Shown here: in pieces, positions 24,402-33,913 of the stretch | How positions within the stretch are numbered: position 1 is the stretch's first letter | Layout: every line of letters starts with the position of its first letter | Assembly: GCF_000758625.1 (NCBI RefSeq) | Contig: NZ_CP009283.1 | Span: 5,591,501-5,655,500 of the forward strand | Length of the DNA: 64,000 nucleotides | Reading direction: 5' to 3' | Source: Paenibacillus sp. FSL R7-0273 | Lineage (GTDB): Bacteria > Bacillota > Bacilli > Paenibacillales > Paenibacillaceae | The notes under the pieces: generated by a model | Told to the model about the DNA's origin: nothing | The model's database searches: none | What the model saw: the letters and a program-made list of their open reading frames with translations, nothing else | Position numbers and translations under genes: made by a program

Positions 24402-26145
24402 ATCAGGCGCAGCTAAGCTGCTTCTGCGGCTATCCGCTCCTTATAAATTCCAGCTCCTCCTGGCCTGTGTCTGCGTCATTATTGTCAATGCAGCTTTTCT
24501 CGTCCAGCCGCTGCTGCTGCAGCGGGTCATCGACCATTTTCTGATCGGCGGTGCGGCGGAGCATGGTCTTGACTCTATTCTCGGCCTGGCTTTGCTGTAT
24601 CTGCTGGTGTCGGCCGCGGGCTCCGGCTTTGCCTACCTGCAGGCGCTGATTGTGGCCAAAGCCGGACAGAGCCTGATCCATGATCTGCGGGTCAGGGTGT
24701 TCGGGATTATCGAGCGGCTGCCGCTGTCCTTTCTGGACCGGACCTCGTCCGGCCGGCTTATTACCCGGGCGACGAATGACACCGCCGAGGTCAGTGACCT
24801 GTATACCGATGTCATCATTTCACTCGTTAAAGATGTCCTGCTGCTGATCGGCATTATCTACGCCATGCTGATGCTTAGCCCGCAGCTAACGCTTGTTTCT
24901 TTTACCGTTATTCCGGTGATCGTGTTCCTGGTCTTATTTATCAAAAACAAAATTAAAAAGAACTTCTTCCACATGAAGCATTACATCGGCCAGATTAACG
25001 GCTTTATTGCCGAGAGCGTTGCAGGAATGCGGGTTATTCAGATCTTCCGTGCGGAAAAAGAGAAGGAGGAGCAGTTCCTGAAGCTGAACGGGGATTACTT
25101 CAGGACCACGCTGATCCAGGTGCGGCTCAATAGCATCCTGAAGCCCGCATCGGATATGTTCCAGAGTCTGGCGATTGCCATCCTCGTCTGGTTCAGTGTC
25201 GGCCAAATCTCCGGCGGTGTGCTGCAAATCGGTGTACTGTATGCGTTCACGACCTATATCAGGCAGTTTTTCGCCCCGATTTCTGATCTGGCGGACAAAT
25301 ATACCTCCATTCAATCAGCGCTGGTATCTACGGAGCGTATCGATGAGCTGATCCGCGAGGAGGAACGGCTGGAGCAGCCGGAGAGCGGAGTCGCTGTAGA
25401 GCGGCTGGACGGCACGATTGAGTTCCGCCAGGTCTGGTTTGCGTACAAGGATACCGACTGGGTGCTGAAGGACGTGAGTTTTGTGATCCGCAAAGGGCAG
25501 ACAGCCGCATTCATCGGCGAGACCGGTGCGGGCAAGACAACCATCATCAGTCTGATTAACGGCTTTTACCAGGTGCAAAAGGGAGAAATCCTCATCGACG
25601 GCGTCAATGTAAATGATATGCGGCTGGATGATCTGCGGCGGAACATTTCCGTCGTGCTGCAGGATGTCTTCCTGTTCTCCGGTACGATCCGCGATAATAT
25701 TACGCTGGGCGATGAGATTGCGGAGGAAACTGTGCAGTATGCTCTAGAGGCCTCCTGCGCCATTGAATTCGTACAGGAATATCCGGATGGCATCGACGAG
25801 CCGGTTACCGAGCGGGGAGGGACATTGTCTGCCGGACAGCGTCAGCTGATCTCCTTCGCCAGGGCGATTGCCCAGGATCCGGCGATCTTCGTGCTGGATG
25901 AGGCTACCGCAAACATCGATACCCGCACGGAAAAGCTGATCCAGCAGGCCATCGACAACGTGGCCCGCGAGCGCACCACGCTGATCATCGCCCACCGGCT
26001 GTCCACCATCGCCGGTGCGGACCTGATCATCGCGATGAAGGACGGGCAGGTCGCCGAATCCGGCCCGCCCCGGCGGCTGCTGGAGCGGGAAGGCTATTAT
26101 TCCCGGCTGCTGAGGGAGAGCCGGGCGCATGTGGTTAGCTCTTGA
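24343..26145 (+). CDS. ABC exporter half-transporter, canonical-site subunit
   Basis: The partner of the preceding gene has 600 residues with exporter membrane helices from about residue 35 to 330. Its ATPase domain carries Walker A GETGAGKT near 391, signature LSAGQRQLISFARA near 494 and Walker B IFVLDEATANID near 514. Here the catalytic Glu is present, as in BmrD (YheH). The start is TTG at 24343, 8 bases after a GGAGG site that lies inside the upstream gene; the first ATG, seven codons later, has no ribosome site. The long overlap and the complementary ATPase defects argue for an obligate heterodimer. It ends at a strong bidirectional terminator. Confidence 0.93.
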   Translation: MISTPNSMKKEITPRPKKPESGAAKLLLRLSAPYKFQLLLACVCVIIVNAAFLVQPLLLQRVIDHFLIGGAAEHGLDSILGLALLYLLVSAAGSGFAYLQALIVAKAGQSLIHDLRVRVFGIIERLPLSFLDRTSSGRLITRATNDTAEVSDLYTDVIISLVKDVLLLIGIIYAMLMLSPQLTLVSFTVIPVIVFLVLFIKNKIKKNFFHMKHYIGQINGFIAESVAGMRVIQIFRAEKEKEEQFLKLNGDYFRTTLIQVRLNSILKPASDMFQSLAIAILVWFSVGQISGGVLQIGVLYAFTTYIRQFFAPISDLADKYTSIQSALVSTERIDELIREEERLEQPESGVAVERLDGTIEFRQVWFAYKDTDWVLKDVSFVIRKGQTAAFIGETGAGKTTIISLINGFYQVQKGEILIDGVNVNDMRLDDLRRNISVVLQDVFLFSGTIRDNITLGDEIAEETVQYALEASCAIEFVQEYPDGIDEPVTERGGTLSAGQRQLISFARAIAQDPAIFVLDEATANIDTRTEKLIQQAIDNVARERTTLIIAHRLSTIAGADLIIAMKDGQVAESGPPRRLLEREGYYSRLLRESRAHVVSS

Positions 26146-26161
26146 GCTTTTTATTCCCGTG

Positions 26162-26211
26162 AAAAAGGGGTGTCCCAAGCCATCATACGACGGCTTGGGA
26201 CACCCCTTTTT
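26162..26211. terminator. Strong bidirectional terminator
   Basis: A perfect 20-bp inverted repeat has arms at 26162-26181 and 26192-26211. A-runs at its left end and T-runs at its right end (AAAAAGGGG to CCCCTTTTT) make it work in both directions. It separates the exporter operon from the convergent surface protein gene. Confidence 0.93.
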
Positions 26212-26244
26212 GCTCTTCTATATTTCCTTGTTACAGCCCCTGGC

Positions 26245-29200
26245 TTACTGGAGCCGGCTATAGATATTGTACAGTAGCACTGCCGCTTCTGCACGGCTGG
26301 CGGTTCCTTCAGGGTTGATCATTCCGTTATTCCCCTGAATCCAGCCCGCCTCCAGCATGCGGTTCACCGCATCAGCGGCATAGTCTGCCACTGCATCGAG
26401 ATCCCGGATGCCTCTATCAGGACGGCTGCTGAGAGATGCAGCTTGGATTCCGGCAGCTGTCAAGGCCCTGTCAGCCATGACAATCATCTCCTGCCTTGTA
26501 ATAGGCGCAGCTGGTGCAAAGCTTCCATCTGCACGGCCGCCGGCAATCCCCAAGGCCTGTGCCGCTGATACGGCATCATAGTAATAGCTGTCCGGCTGTA
26601 CATCCGGGTAGCCTGCTGATCCTGACTCCGTGCTCTCGAGCCCCAGAGCACAGAGCAGCATAAGCAGATAATCGGCTCTGCTTATCTGGACGGACGGCGC
26701 GAAGGAATCCGCTGAAACACCGTTCAATATACCTTGGGCCGCCAGTATTCCTACTGGCTTATATGCCCAGTGGGAGGGTCCCAGATCGGCAAAGGAATAG
26801 CGGTTCATTGCAACCGCGTAAATGCTGAAATGACGGGTACTAAACGTCACAGCTGCGGTGGCAGGATCATATTTCGCCCGGGTTACCGGATGGCTTACGC
26901 CTTTTTCATCAATATGCCATACCGCCAAATATTCCGTATTCAGTATTTCTGCAGCCGACGGCTCATAAGGAATGCTGACCTGAACCGGTGCAGTATTCTG
27001 CTGCCAGCTTGCTTCCTTACCGCTGATACTGAGCGAAAGCTCAACAGCAGGTCTTGCCCCTACCGCTTTGATAATGCCAGAAGACTGGCCGGCAAGATCC
27101 GCCTTGGCAATCTTCAGCACAGCTGTTTCTCCCGGCTTAGCCTGCTCCCCGCTCAGCACTCCGCCGGGGAAAATAACCGTGCCGAATGCTGTCCGGATCT
27201 CCAGCGTCTGGCCTTCAGCTGCAGAACCCAGCGCTGCGGCAGGCAGCGAAATAATATAGCTTGCTGCACCATTGACCGGATTCACCGTTACTGTTACCCG
27301 CTTGCTTTTATCACCTTTGGCCGCTGCAAGCGCAAGCGCTTCCTTCAGTGCAGCCTCAGTTACAGCAGCCTCTACCGCTCCCTCACTGTTTGCTGTTTGC
27401 GCTGCCAGGATCAGAGTGCCGCTGCCGGCTGTTACTGCAGGCAGCGCTGCACTTGTACTGCCAGTCCCTCCAGGAATGGCAACCGGGTCTTTCCCGGGAT
27501 CTGTTCCCGGGTCCGTTCCAGGATTTGTCCCCGGATCCGTACCTGGGTCCGTTCCTGGATCCGTTCCTGGATCTGTTCCCGGATCCGTACCTCCCCCGCT
27601 GGTTGTATCAACAATTTCAATTTCTGCAACCGCATCCTTCCCCTGATTAAAATCAAAGGCCAGCGTCAGCACGCCCAGCGGCTGCTTAAGCAGATAATCT
27701 GTTTCAATACCGTATACATTGCCTGTAACACTGTAATCTGCTCCGCTGAGTTCTGTCTCACCGTTGCGGATAGCCGTCAGCGTATTGCCGTTCCACTCGA
27801 TTGCAAATTCAACCGCCTTGCGGTTCATCGGATTTCTATCAAACACTGTCTTCAGCGGGCTGATTACAGCGTCTGTAATCTCAGGCTCTCCCGGTTCCGG
27901 CACATAGGTTCCTTCCCAGTTCACCGTGATGGTATAAGTCCTATAGTCTGTACCATCTGCTGAAGACGTGCTTACAGTAATTTCACTAACACTGTCTTTA
28001 AGCTGAATCTCTTCGGAGGCACTGCCGTATGCAACCACTTTGCCGTTCACGCGGACCTCAGTGTCAGGCGCTCCGGCCAGCGGAGTCACGATCAGTCCGT
28101 ATACACTATCCTGAACAGTCAGCGTATAGCTGTCTTTATTGAAGGCGAAGGCTGGCGATAATAGTAATTCTTCCCCTTTACCGCCTGCAACCATCAGCTT
28201 CTGCACAGTAGAGTCTGTTTCGGCAGGCTCGCGGTTGATTAGTACGTTTACCGTTTTTGTCGTAACACCGTCTTCGGCAGTAATAACTACCGGAATGGTG
28301 TTATCGCCTGAGGCGAGCATAATCTTGTCTGTCGGTTGTCCGCTTAATGCCGGCACACCGTTAATGGTCATCGAAGAAATATTTGGGCTGCTGGCTGTTG
28401 CGGTCAGCTTGACAGAATCCATAAAATACGGAATTTCCAGACTGTAGCTGTCCCCTCTCTTGATCATTGTCCCCAGGTCCGCCTGCACGTCGTTAATTCC
28501 TGCATCATTGCGTTCATAAGGAATGCCCTGATAGATCTGCACATTATCAATATGCAGCGTTCCTCTGTGTGCGCTGTTAGCATAGTATTCGATTCGTCCG
28601 ATATCAGAGATTTTATTGCGGAAATCCGCCTGCTCCAGGATCAACTCATCATTAACATAAAGATCGTATTTTCCCGAGCCTGTGTTCATAACAATCCGCA
28701 GATTGTACCATCTATTCGTCTCATATGCCATCAGATTGGTGGATGAACCGCCCTTGTAAGCGACAATCTGGCCTTTGGAAAATGCGATCGCAACACCGAT
28801 GTTAGTACTGGCCGTACCTTCACTGCTATAAATGTACGGCAAGCTGAACCAGTTCGTGCTGCCTGCATTATCAAGCTTTAATACATCAGCAGACAGTGTA
28901 ACTACACCCTTCAAAGCTCCCGGCGCAAAGGTCCGGAACAAGGAGGTGCTGCCGTTGCTGCTGGTACGGGTAAGCTTGATGCTTTTGTCAGCGGTACTTG
29001 GCAGCTCGGAAGCTCCGGCGCTTCCCCCGCTCGTTGACACATTCCAAGGTGCAGCCGGCGGAGCACCCGCCTCCAGCTCATTGAAATCGGTCCCGCTGAA
29101 CAGCGCAGCCTGCTTGTTCACTACATAAAGATCAGGGATTACGGAAACATGGGCCGGCTCTACTGTGATGCCGGATACACTTGCCGGTCTGTAGTCTTCT

Positions 29201-31356
29201 TTTACAGCGGAAACGATATAATTCTCTCCAAGCTCAACTACAGGGAAGGTATATACACCGTCAGTATCAGTTATCGTTGTCCCGATTACATCCCCATCTC
29301 TGCTCAATGTAACTGTGGTATCCGGAGCCGCCGTCAAATGACCATCCAATACTTTACCAGTAATGGATCCGGCAGCCGCATTGGAGGTCATCCGGAGATC
29401 AAGGGTAGCTACATTTCCGGCTGCAACAGTGAACAGACCTGTCTGTGCATCCTCGTAGCCGTTCTTTACCGCTTTCAGGTTGATGCTGCTGCCTACAGCA
29501 ACATCCTTAATGAAATAATAGCCGGCGCTGTCTGTCACGGCTTGAATAGCACTGCCTTCTGAATCGGTGATGGCAATACCGGCCATTCCGCTGCCGATAC
29601 TGTTCGTAACCCGGCCAGCAATGCTGGTCGTTGTCGCCGAAGCCTCGTAATATTCAAACGCTCCGCGCTCAGCTGCCCCATTGTACAGATCTTTTCCGGC
29701 AAAATCCTTGATCTCCTCCGCGTTCTCTCCCAGGACAGCTACTCCGCGGTTGATCAGCCTGGATTCCGGCTGCAGCTGGTATCTGCTTAAATCCAGCTGG
29801 GGACCGGATTCTTCAGAACCGAATGTCCCCCTGCCTGGGTTGACCAGCAGAGGATTGCCAATAAGCGCGTTGGCATCACCTGAAGGAGGAGCCAGCGTAC
29901 CGGACACGGAATAATAACTGTTGCTGTCATAATTCAATGTCGGGCTTTCAGGAAAAGCCTTAACCTCTTTTGTTGTATAGAAAATATTATTTTTGATGTT
30001 ATAGGTAGAATCCAGATACTTTCCCTGGGCAACTACCAGATAACTGCTAACTTCGTTATAAATCGTATTATTGTAAATATCGGCAACGGCTCTTTTATCC
30101 GAATGCAAGTAGATTGGATACTTCTTGTTGTTCTCCAGCACATTATAACGGATTGTAGTGCTTCCGAAGCTGAACTGGCAGACCAGAATACCGTCGCCGT
30201 TATCATGAATATAGTTGTATTGAATCAGAATATTTGTCGTCGAATTGTCCGGATCGATCCCGCTGGAATCCGCTCCGCCGGCTTTTTTGGACGTTTCGAA
30301 CACCTCGTTGTACTGAACGACAATATCATCGGCATGATTCAGCTCAATCCCCACTGTGCCGGTTGCCTGTACCACGTTGTTCTCGATAAGTGCGCCTCTC
30401 GTGCCGGTCACGTAAATTCCGTTGCAGCCAAACTCCGTATCCCTTTGTGTAATATAGTTTCCACGGATAATGATGTTCGTATGAGGGGTAAAAATCGGGT
30501 CCGACTCATTCACACGCTTACCCCAGCCCGTCAGTGTAATTTGGCTGGCATTATCCCCGCCGTTATCACCTTGATACTGCTTAAAGGTAATTCCGCCGAA
30601 CGAAGTGTTTTTAATTGTGGAATTCTCAATAATGACATCATTGAATACAGTGGCGCGCACCGGGTTCTTCGGATCCGCAACTGTTGTATCAAATACAATC
30701 CCGCCGGTTTTCTTGGAGCCGTCCCAGCCCGTCTTGAACCGGATCCCCGGATCCGGATTTTCCTGTACCTTCCCGCTGATCCAGGCAATTTCCCCTGACA
30801 CGTCGTGAACATCCACATTACTTATACGGATATAGTTCAGTGTTCCGGCATCATATCCGGTGACATGAATCCCGCGGTAATCGCCCAGCGACTCTGCAAA
30901 GGTGCCTGTTACGGGAGTCGTATTGGAAACATCCAGATTACGGATTTCCCAGTACTGCTGATTGGTTAAGGTAACTGCATCGGCGTATTGCCCGTTTGCC
31001 TTAATCTTCGGCTTATCTCCGCTGCTGTAACGGTCGATAATGATCGGGTTCCCCTCTGTACCGGAGCCCTGCGGAGCCAGAGTCTGGTTATTCCATACGC
31101 TTCCGGATTTAAGCAGAATACGGTCTCCCGGCTTAAATACGGTGCTGTTTACTTTTCCCATCGTTTTCCAGGGACTGCTCTCCGCAGTACCTGTGTTACC
31201 GTCGTTTCCTGCAGTATGATCCACATAATAAATTTTGCCTGAAGCCGAACTGGCTGCCTCCACCTGTGCCACTCCCGGATACAGCCCGAACAGCATGACC
31301 GTAATGATCAGCACGGACAGCCACGAATTGCTTTTCCTTAACATGCTTGCTTTCAT
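26245..31356 (-). CDS. Giant secreted beta-helix protein with S-layer (SLH) anchor
   Basis: About 1703 residues. A signal peptide (about 1-35, ending near QVEAAS) precedes a right-handed beta-helix domain (about 40-570), opening with IYYVDHTAGNDGNTGTAESS and rich in NN, NTI and ENN turns. Carboxypeptidase-regulatory-like domains follow (two, about 575-745), then a LamG-like sandwich (about 755-945), two cadherin-like repeats (about 965-1160) and an X2-type module (VISPLKTVFDRNP, about 1165-1250). A TDPG linker (about 1252-1290), an Ala-rich domain and three SLH domains (about 1518-1703) close the protein. SLH domains bind cell-wall polymer. Beta-helix proteins of this layout are often polysaccharide lyases or hydrolases, but no catalytic residues can be named. 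ATG at 31356 is chosen because AGGAGG lies 9 bases before it. It lies downstream of an esterase and sugar transporter genes. Confidence 0.88.
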   Translation of the reverse strand: MKASMLRKSNSWLSVLIITVMLFGLYPGVAQVEAASSASGKIYYVDHTAGNDGNTGTAESSPWKTMGKVNSTVFKPGDRILLKSGSVWNNQTLAPQGSGTEGNPIIIDRYSSGDKPKIKANGQYADAVTLTNQQYWEIRNLDVSNTTPVTGTFAESLGDYRGIHVTGYDAGTLNYIRISNVDVHDVSGEIAWISGKVQENPDPGIRFKTGWDGSKKTGGIVFDTTVADPKNPVRATVFNDVIIENSTIKNTSFGGITFKQYQGDNGGDNASQITLTGWGKRVNESDPIFTPHTNIIIRGNYITQRDTEFGCNGIYVTGTRGALIENNVVQATGTVGIELNHADDIVVQYNEVFETSKKAGGADSSGIDPDNSTTNILIQYNYIHDNGDGILVCQFSFGSTTIRYNVLENNKKYPIYLHSDKRAVADIYNNTIYNEVSSYLVVAQGKYLDSTYNIKNNIFYTTKEVKAFPESPTLNYDSNSYYSVSGTLAPPSGDANALIGNPLLVNPGRGTFGSEESGPQLDLSRYQLQPESRLINRGVAVLGENAEEIKDFAGKDLYNGAAERGAFEYYEASATTTSIAGRVTNSIGSGMAGIAITDSEGSAIQAVTDSAGYYFIKDVAVGSSINLKAVKNGYEDAQTGLFTVAAGNVATLDLRMTSNAAAGSITGKVLDGHLTAAPDTTVTLSRDGDVIGTTITDTDGVYTFPVVELGENYIVSAVKEDYRPASVSGITVEPAHVSVIPDLYVVNKQAALFSGTDFNELEAGAPPAAPWNVSTSGGSAGASELPSTADKSIKLTRTSSNGSTSLFRTFAPGALKGVVTLSADVLKLDNAGSTNWFSLPYIYSSEGTASTNIGVAIAFSKGQIVAYKGGSSTNLMAYETNRWYNLRIVMNTGSGKYDLYVNDELILEQADFRNKISDIGRIEYYANSAHRGTLHIDNVQIYQGIPYERNDAGINDVQADLGTMIKRGDSYSLEIPYFMDSVKLTATASSPNISSMTINGVPALSGQPTDKIMLASGDNTIPVVITAEDGVTTKTVNVLINREPAETDSTVQKLMVAGGKGEELLLSPAFAFNKDSYTLTVQDSVYGLIVTPLAGAPDTEVRVNGKVVAYGSASEEIQLKDSVSEITVSTSSADGTDYRTYTITVNWEGTYVPEPGEPEITDAVISPLKTVFDRNPMNRKAVEFAIEWNGNTLTAIRNGETELSGADYSVTGNVYGIETDYLLKQPLGVLTLAFDFNQGKDAVAEIEIVDTTSGGGTDPGTDPGTDPGTDPGTDPGTNPGTDPGTDPGKDPVAIPGGTGSTSAALPAVTAGSGTLILAAQTANSEGAVEAAVTEAALKEALALAAAKGDKSKRVTVTVNPVNGAASYIISLPAAALGSAAEGQTLEIRTAFGTVIFPGGVLSGEQAKPGETAVLKIAKADLAGQSSGIIKAVGARPAVELSLSISGKEASWQQNTAPVQVSIPYEPSAAEILNTEYLAVWHIDEKGVSHPVTRAKYDPATAAVTFSTRHFSIYAVAMNRYSFADLGPSHWAYKPVGILAAQGILNGVSADSFAPSVQISRADYLLMLLCALGLESTESGSAGYPDVQPDSYYYDAVSAAQALGIAGGRADGSFAPAAPITRQEMIVMADRALTAAGIQAASLSSRPDRGIRDLDAVADYAADAVNRMLEAGWIQGNNGMINPEGTASRAEAAVLLYNIYSRLQ
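27484..27591 (-). repeat. 12-bp tandem repeat coding for a TDPG linker
   Basis: About nine 12-base units encode Thr-Asp-Pro-Gly, with two variants (TNPG and GKDP). They form a flexible acidic linker between the X2-like module and the C-terminal part of the SLH protein. Units differ by synonymous bases, so the array is not identical at DNA level. Copy number may vary between strains. Confidence 0.85.
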
Positions 31357-31516
31357 CTCATCTAACCTCCTCATATGATGTAAAACACCTCAAAAGAAAG
31401 CGTCATCATGGATACTGTGACCATTATAATGGACTTACAGCTCACGCAATGAGAGAGAATTGAATCCGATTCTTTCACTTTACAACACCTATTTTCCCTG
31501 TATATAAAATCCAATC

Positions 31517-31570
31517 AAAAAAAGAGCCCCGGTGTTCTATAGTGAAAGCTTTTACTCTGAAAGAACACCG
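31517..31570 (-). terminator. Terminator overlapping the 3' end of the esterase gene
   Basis: CGGTGTTCT (31530-31538) and AGAACACCG (31562-31570) form a perfect 9-bp stem. On the minus strand the stem is followed by GGGGCTCTTTTTTT. The upstream arm lies inside the last codons of the esterase gene. The rest of the gap up to 31375 holds a TATAAT-like -10 for the surface protein gene at 31423-31428. Confidence 0.75.
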
Positions 31571-32349
31571 ATCCGCTTAAGCCATGCGGCACAGAGTCTG
31601 GGCCAGGCTCTTGCTTCTGCATGCTCTTGGGCGAGCCCCAGGCCATGATTGCCGGTCATAAAGGAATGAAGCTCAAACGGGACACCATTTCGGGCCATCG
31701 CTCCGGCAAATTTCAGCGTATGCACCACTCCAATACTGCCGTCATCTGTAGTTTGCCAAATAAAGGCCGGGGGTGTATCCGGTGTCACCTGAAGCTCGCT
31801 GGACAATAGCTTGACGCTTTCCAGAGAGGGATTGTCTCCAAGCAGATAGCCGCGGGAACGCACATGCCCAGTGTCCCCAAGATTAATCACCGGGTAGCAC
31901 AGTATCATAAAATCAGGACGGCTCGACATCTGCTCTGTCTTATCCTCCGCCCCGCTTTCGCCCAGGTCAAAATGTGTGCCAGCTGTAGATGCCAAATGTC
32001 CGCCGGCAGAAAAACCCAGCACGCCTACCCGCTGCGGATCAATCCCCAAAGATGCAGCCTGCTGCCGGACATGGCGGATTGCCCGCTGCACATCCAGCAT
32101 CGGAGCAGGATGACGGTAGGGCGCCACACGGTAATCCAGCACAAACGCCGTTATTCCCAGTTCATTTAGCCAACGGGCTACAGGCTCTCCTTCATGGGCT
32201 GCACGCTCACAGTACGCTCCTCCGGGCAAAACTATCACTGCCGCATGTGGTCCTCCGTTTTCCTGCATATAGACATGTAAGACCGGACGGTCCACGGCTC
32301 CCTCCCCCATTGAAAGCGGGGCTCCCTCAGGCCATAATTCAATTTTCAT
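31552..32349 (-). CDS. Alpha/beta hydrolase, acetyl-xylan-esterase-like
   Basis: The 265-residue cytoplasmic hydrolase has the oxyanion motif LPGGAYCERAAHEGE, the nucleophile serine in GFSAGGHLAST, an Asp candidate in WQTTDDGSIGV and His in GNHGLGLA. This is the BD-FAE/acetyl esterase pattern found in genes for hemicellulose use. It has no signal peptide, so it would act on acetylated oligosaccharides already imported. ATG at 32349 follows AGAGGT at a slightly long distance. It is the last gene of the sugar transport group, with its own terminator, just upstream of the giant surface protein. The acyl group and sugar are inferred from context. Confidence 0.85.
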   Translation of the reverse strand: MKIELWPEGAPLSMGEGAVDRPVLHVYMQENGGPHAAVIVLPGGAYCERAAHEGEPVARWLNELGITAFVLDYRVAPYRHPAPMLDVQRAIRHVRQQAASLGIDPQRVGVLGFSAGGHLASTAGTHFDLGESGAEDKTEQMSSRPDFMILCYPVINLGDTGHVRSRGYLLGDNPSLESVKLLSSELQVTPDTPPAFIWQTTDDGSIGVVHTLKFAGAMARNGVPFELHSFMTGNHGLGLAQEHAEARAWPRLCAAWLKRIGVLSE

Positions 32350-32402
32350 AAGCTGCAGTACCTCTTTTCTATTATTTTTATCTTTGCAATGCGTACAAGA
32401 AT

Positions 32403-32435
32403 AGAAGAAAACCGGCCTGCATGCAGCCGGCCGGC
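32403..32435 (-). terminator. Intrinsic terminator after the sugar-binding protein gene
   Basis: On the minus strand CCGGC-TGCATGCA-GGCCGG makes a GC-rich hairpin followed by TTTTCTTCT. It lies between the binding protein gene and the esterase gene, so the esterase is reached by read-through or from its own promoter. Confidence 0.75.
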
Positions 32436-32447
32436 TCCTGATTTCTA

Positions 32448-33800
32448 TTATTTGCTTGCTTCGACTGCATATTGCTCAGCCAGCTTCGTCAGCTCTTCGT
32501 AAGCCTCTTCCGGTGTAGACTGCTCGAACTGCAGCTTCTCTACAATGGATTTATAGTCATTTTTGAAGCTTCCCCAGCCCTGAGGATCATTGATGAACTT
32601 TTGTGCATCAGGTGTTACTTTGTTCAGGAAATCAAGGGAGGTTTTATCTGATTCACTAAAGGTTGGTGTCAGCGTTTCAACTACTTTGGAGTTGATCGGC
32701 ATCCCGCGGGTCAGTCCCAGTATGGTGCCTGCTTCCTCGTTGTTCACGAACCAGTCAACAAATTTCACTGCTTCTGCCTGATGTGCCGATTGAGCATTTA
32801 CACTCCAGAACATCCCAGGCTTCAGCCAGCCACCTGCCTCGGAGCCATATGGCATGGAAGCAAACTCATAGGTATCCGGTTTAAGTGAATCAATAGAGCC
32901 AACCAGATTAGAGAAGGAGTGACGCGCGATGGCAGTTCCGTTGACTACGCTGTCCAGCTGCGGATCCAGCTCTTTGTCGGTTGTTGTAATATCTGCCGGA
33001 GTGAGAATCCCCTTATCCCGCAGCTCATTCATTTTGGTCATGAAGCCAACCCAAGTATCTTTATCGATGCTAAGCTTACCTTGGTCATCAAAAATATAGC
33101 CTTTGCCCATACTGTATTGATAGGCTGTATAGTCTACCAAATCGGCACTCTGGTCTGCATACACATACTTATCTTCACCAAGCTTAGCTTTGGCAGCTTC
33201 ACCAAAGGCGAAGTAGTCATCCCAGGTCCATCCAAAGGTTGGCGCTTCAAGGCCCAGCTTATCAACAACTGTTTTGTCGTATACCATACCAAGTGCTGCC
33301 ACGCCAAGCGGCATAGCATACTGGGTATTGTTCACTTTACCGCCGTCCAGATTGACAGGCTCAATGCTATCAACATTTACATCCTTCAGATCTGCCAGCA
33401 GCCCTCTGCCTGCATAGTCATTCAGATAAGCGGCATCCATTTGGATAATATCAGGAGCACTTTTGGCAGAGAATTGTACAGCTAGCTTATCGAAATAACC
33501 GTCCCATCCCGAAAATTGAGTTTCAAAGGTTACATTCGGATTTAGCTCCTTATATTTGTCAAGCGCTTTCAAAGTTGCATCATGTCTAGCCTGGGAACCC
33601 CACCATACGATAGAGAGCGTCACCTTCTCACCGGTTCCTGCTGCCGGCGCAGTTGTAGCAGCCGCGGCTGTTTCAGGTGCGTTGGTTACCTCTGCCTTAT
33701 TATTCGGTGCACTGTTATTGCTGTTTCCACAAGCTGTGGTCATTGCTACGGCCATCGTTAAAGCGATTGCAAGAAAGCTCTTTCTACCTTTTTTTCGCAT
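32448..33800 (-). CDS. Sugar ABC transporter substrate-binding lipoprotein
   Basis: The 450-residue extracytoplasmic binding protein is anchored by lipid on Cys24 in the lipobox AMTTAC. A Ala/Thr/Pro-rich spacer leads to the type-1 family fold (TLSIVWWGSQARHDATLKAL, then APDIIQMDAAYLNDYAGRG and TFGWTWDDYFAFGEAAKA). It belongs to the oligosaccharide-binding class that works with two membrane permeases, here encoded about 3.2 kb upstream. The second in-frame ATG (33800) is preferred because GGGGG is 8-9 bases away, against 2 bases from the first. No ATPase gene is present; such systems usually share an MsmX-type ATPase encoded elsewhere. Confidence 0.93.
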   Translation of the reverse strand: MRKKGRKSFLAIALTMAVAMTTACGNSNNSAPNNKAEVTNAPETAAAATTAPAAGTGEKVTLSIVWWGSQARHDATLKALDKYKELNPNVTFETQFSGWDGYFDKLAVQFSAKSAPDIIQMDAAYLNDYAGRGLLADLKDVNVDSIEPVNLDGGKVNNTQYAMPLGVAALGMVYDKTVVDKLGLEAPTFGWTWDDYFAFGEAAKAKLGEDKYVYADQSADLVDYTAYQYSMGKGYIFDDQGKLSIDKDTWVGFMTKMNELRDKGILTPADITTTDKELDPQLDSVVNGTAIARHSFSNLVGSIDSLKPDTYEFASMPYGSEAGGWLKPGMFWSVNAQSAHQAEAVKFVDWFVNNEEAGTILGLTRGMPINSKVVETLTPTFSESDKTSLDFLNKVTPDAQKFINDPQGWGSFKNDYKSIVEKLQFEQSTPEEAYEELTKLAEQYAVEASK

Positions 33801-33913
33801 GTTCATTTCCCCCTTCTGTCAGCTTAGCCAACATTTATAGCTTGATAGTATCATTCGCTCCATTCATCGTATAGAAGAGTAATGAACACAAATCTTTCAG
33901 AATCCATCACTAA

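Noticed and set aside
31538-31552. cre site TGAAAGCTTTTACT after the esterase gene
   Set aside because: It lacks the central CG and one end base, and it lies in the terminator loop.
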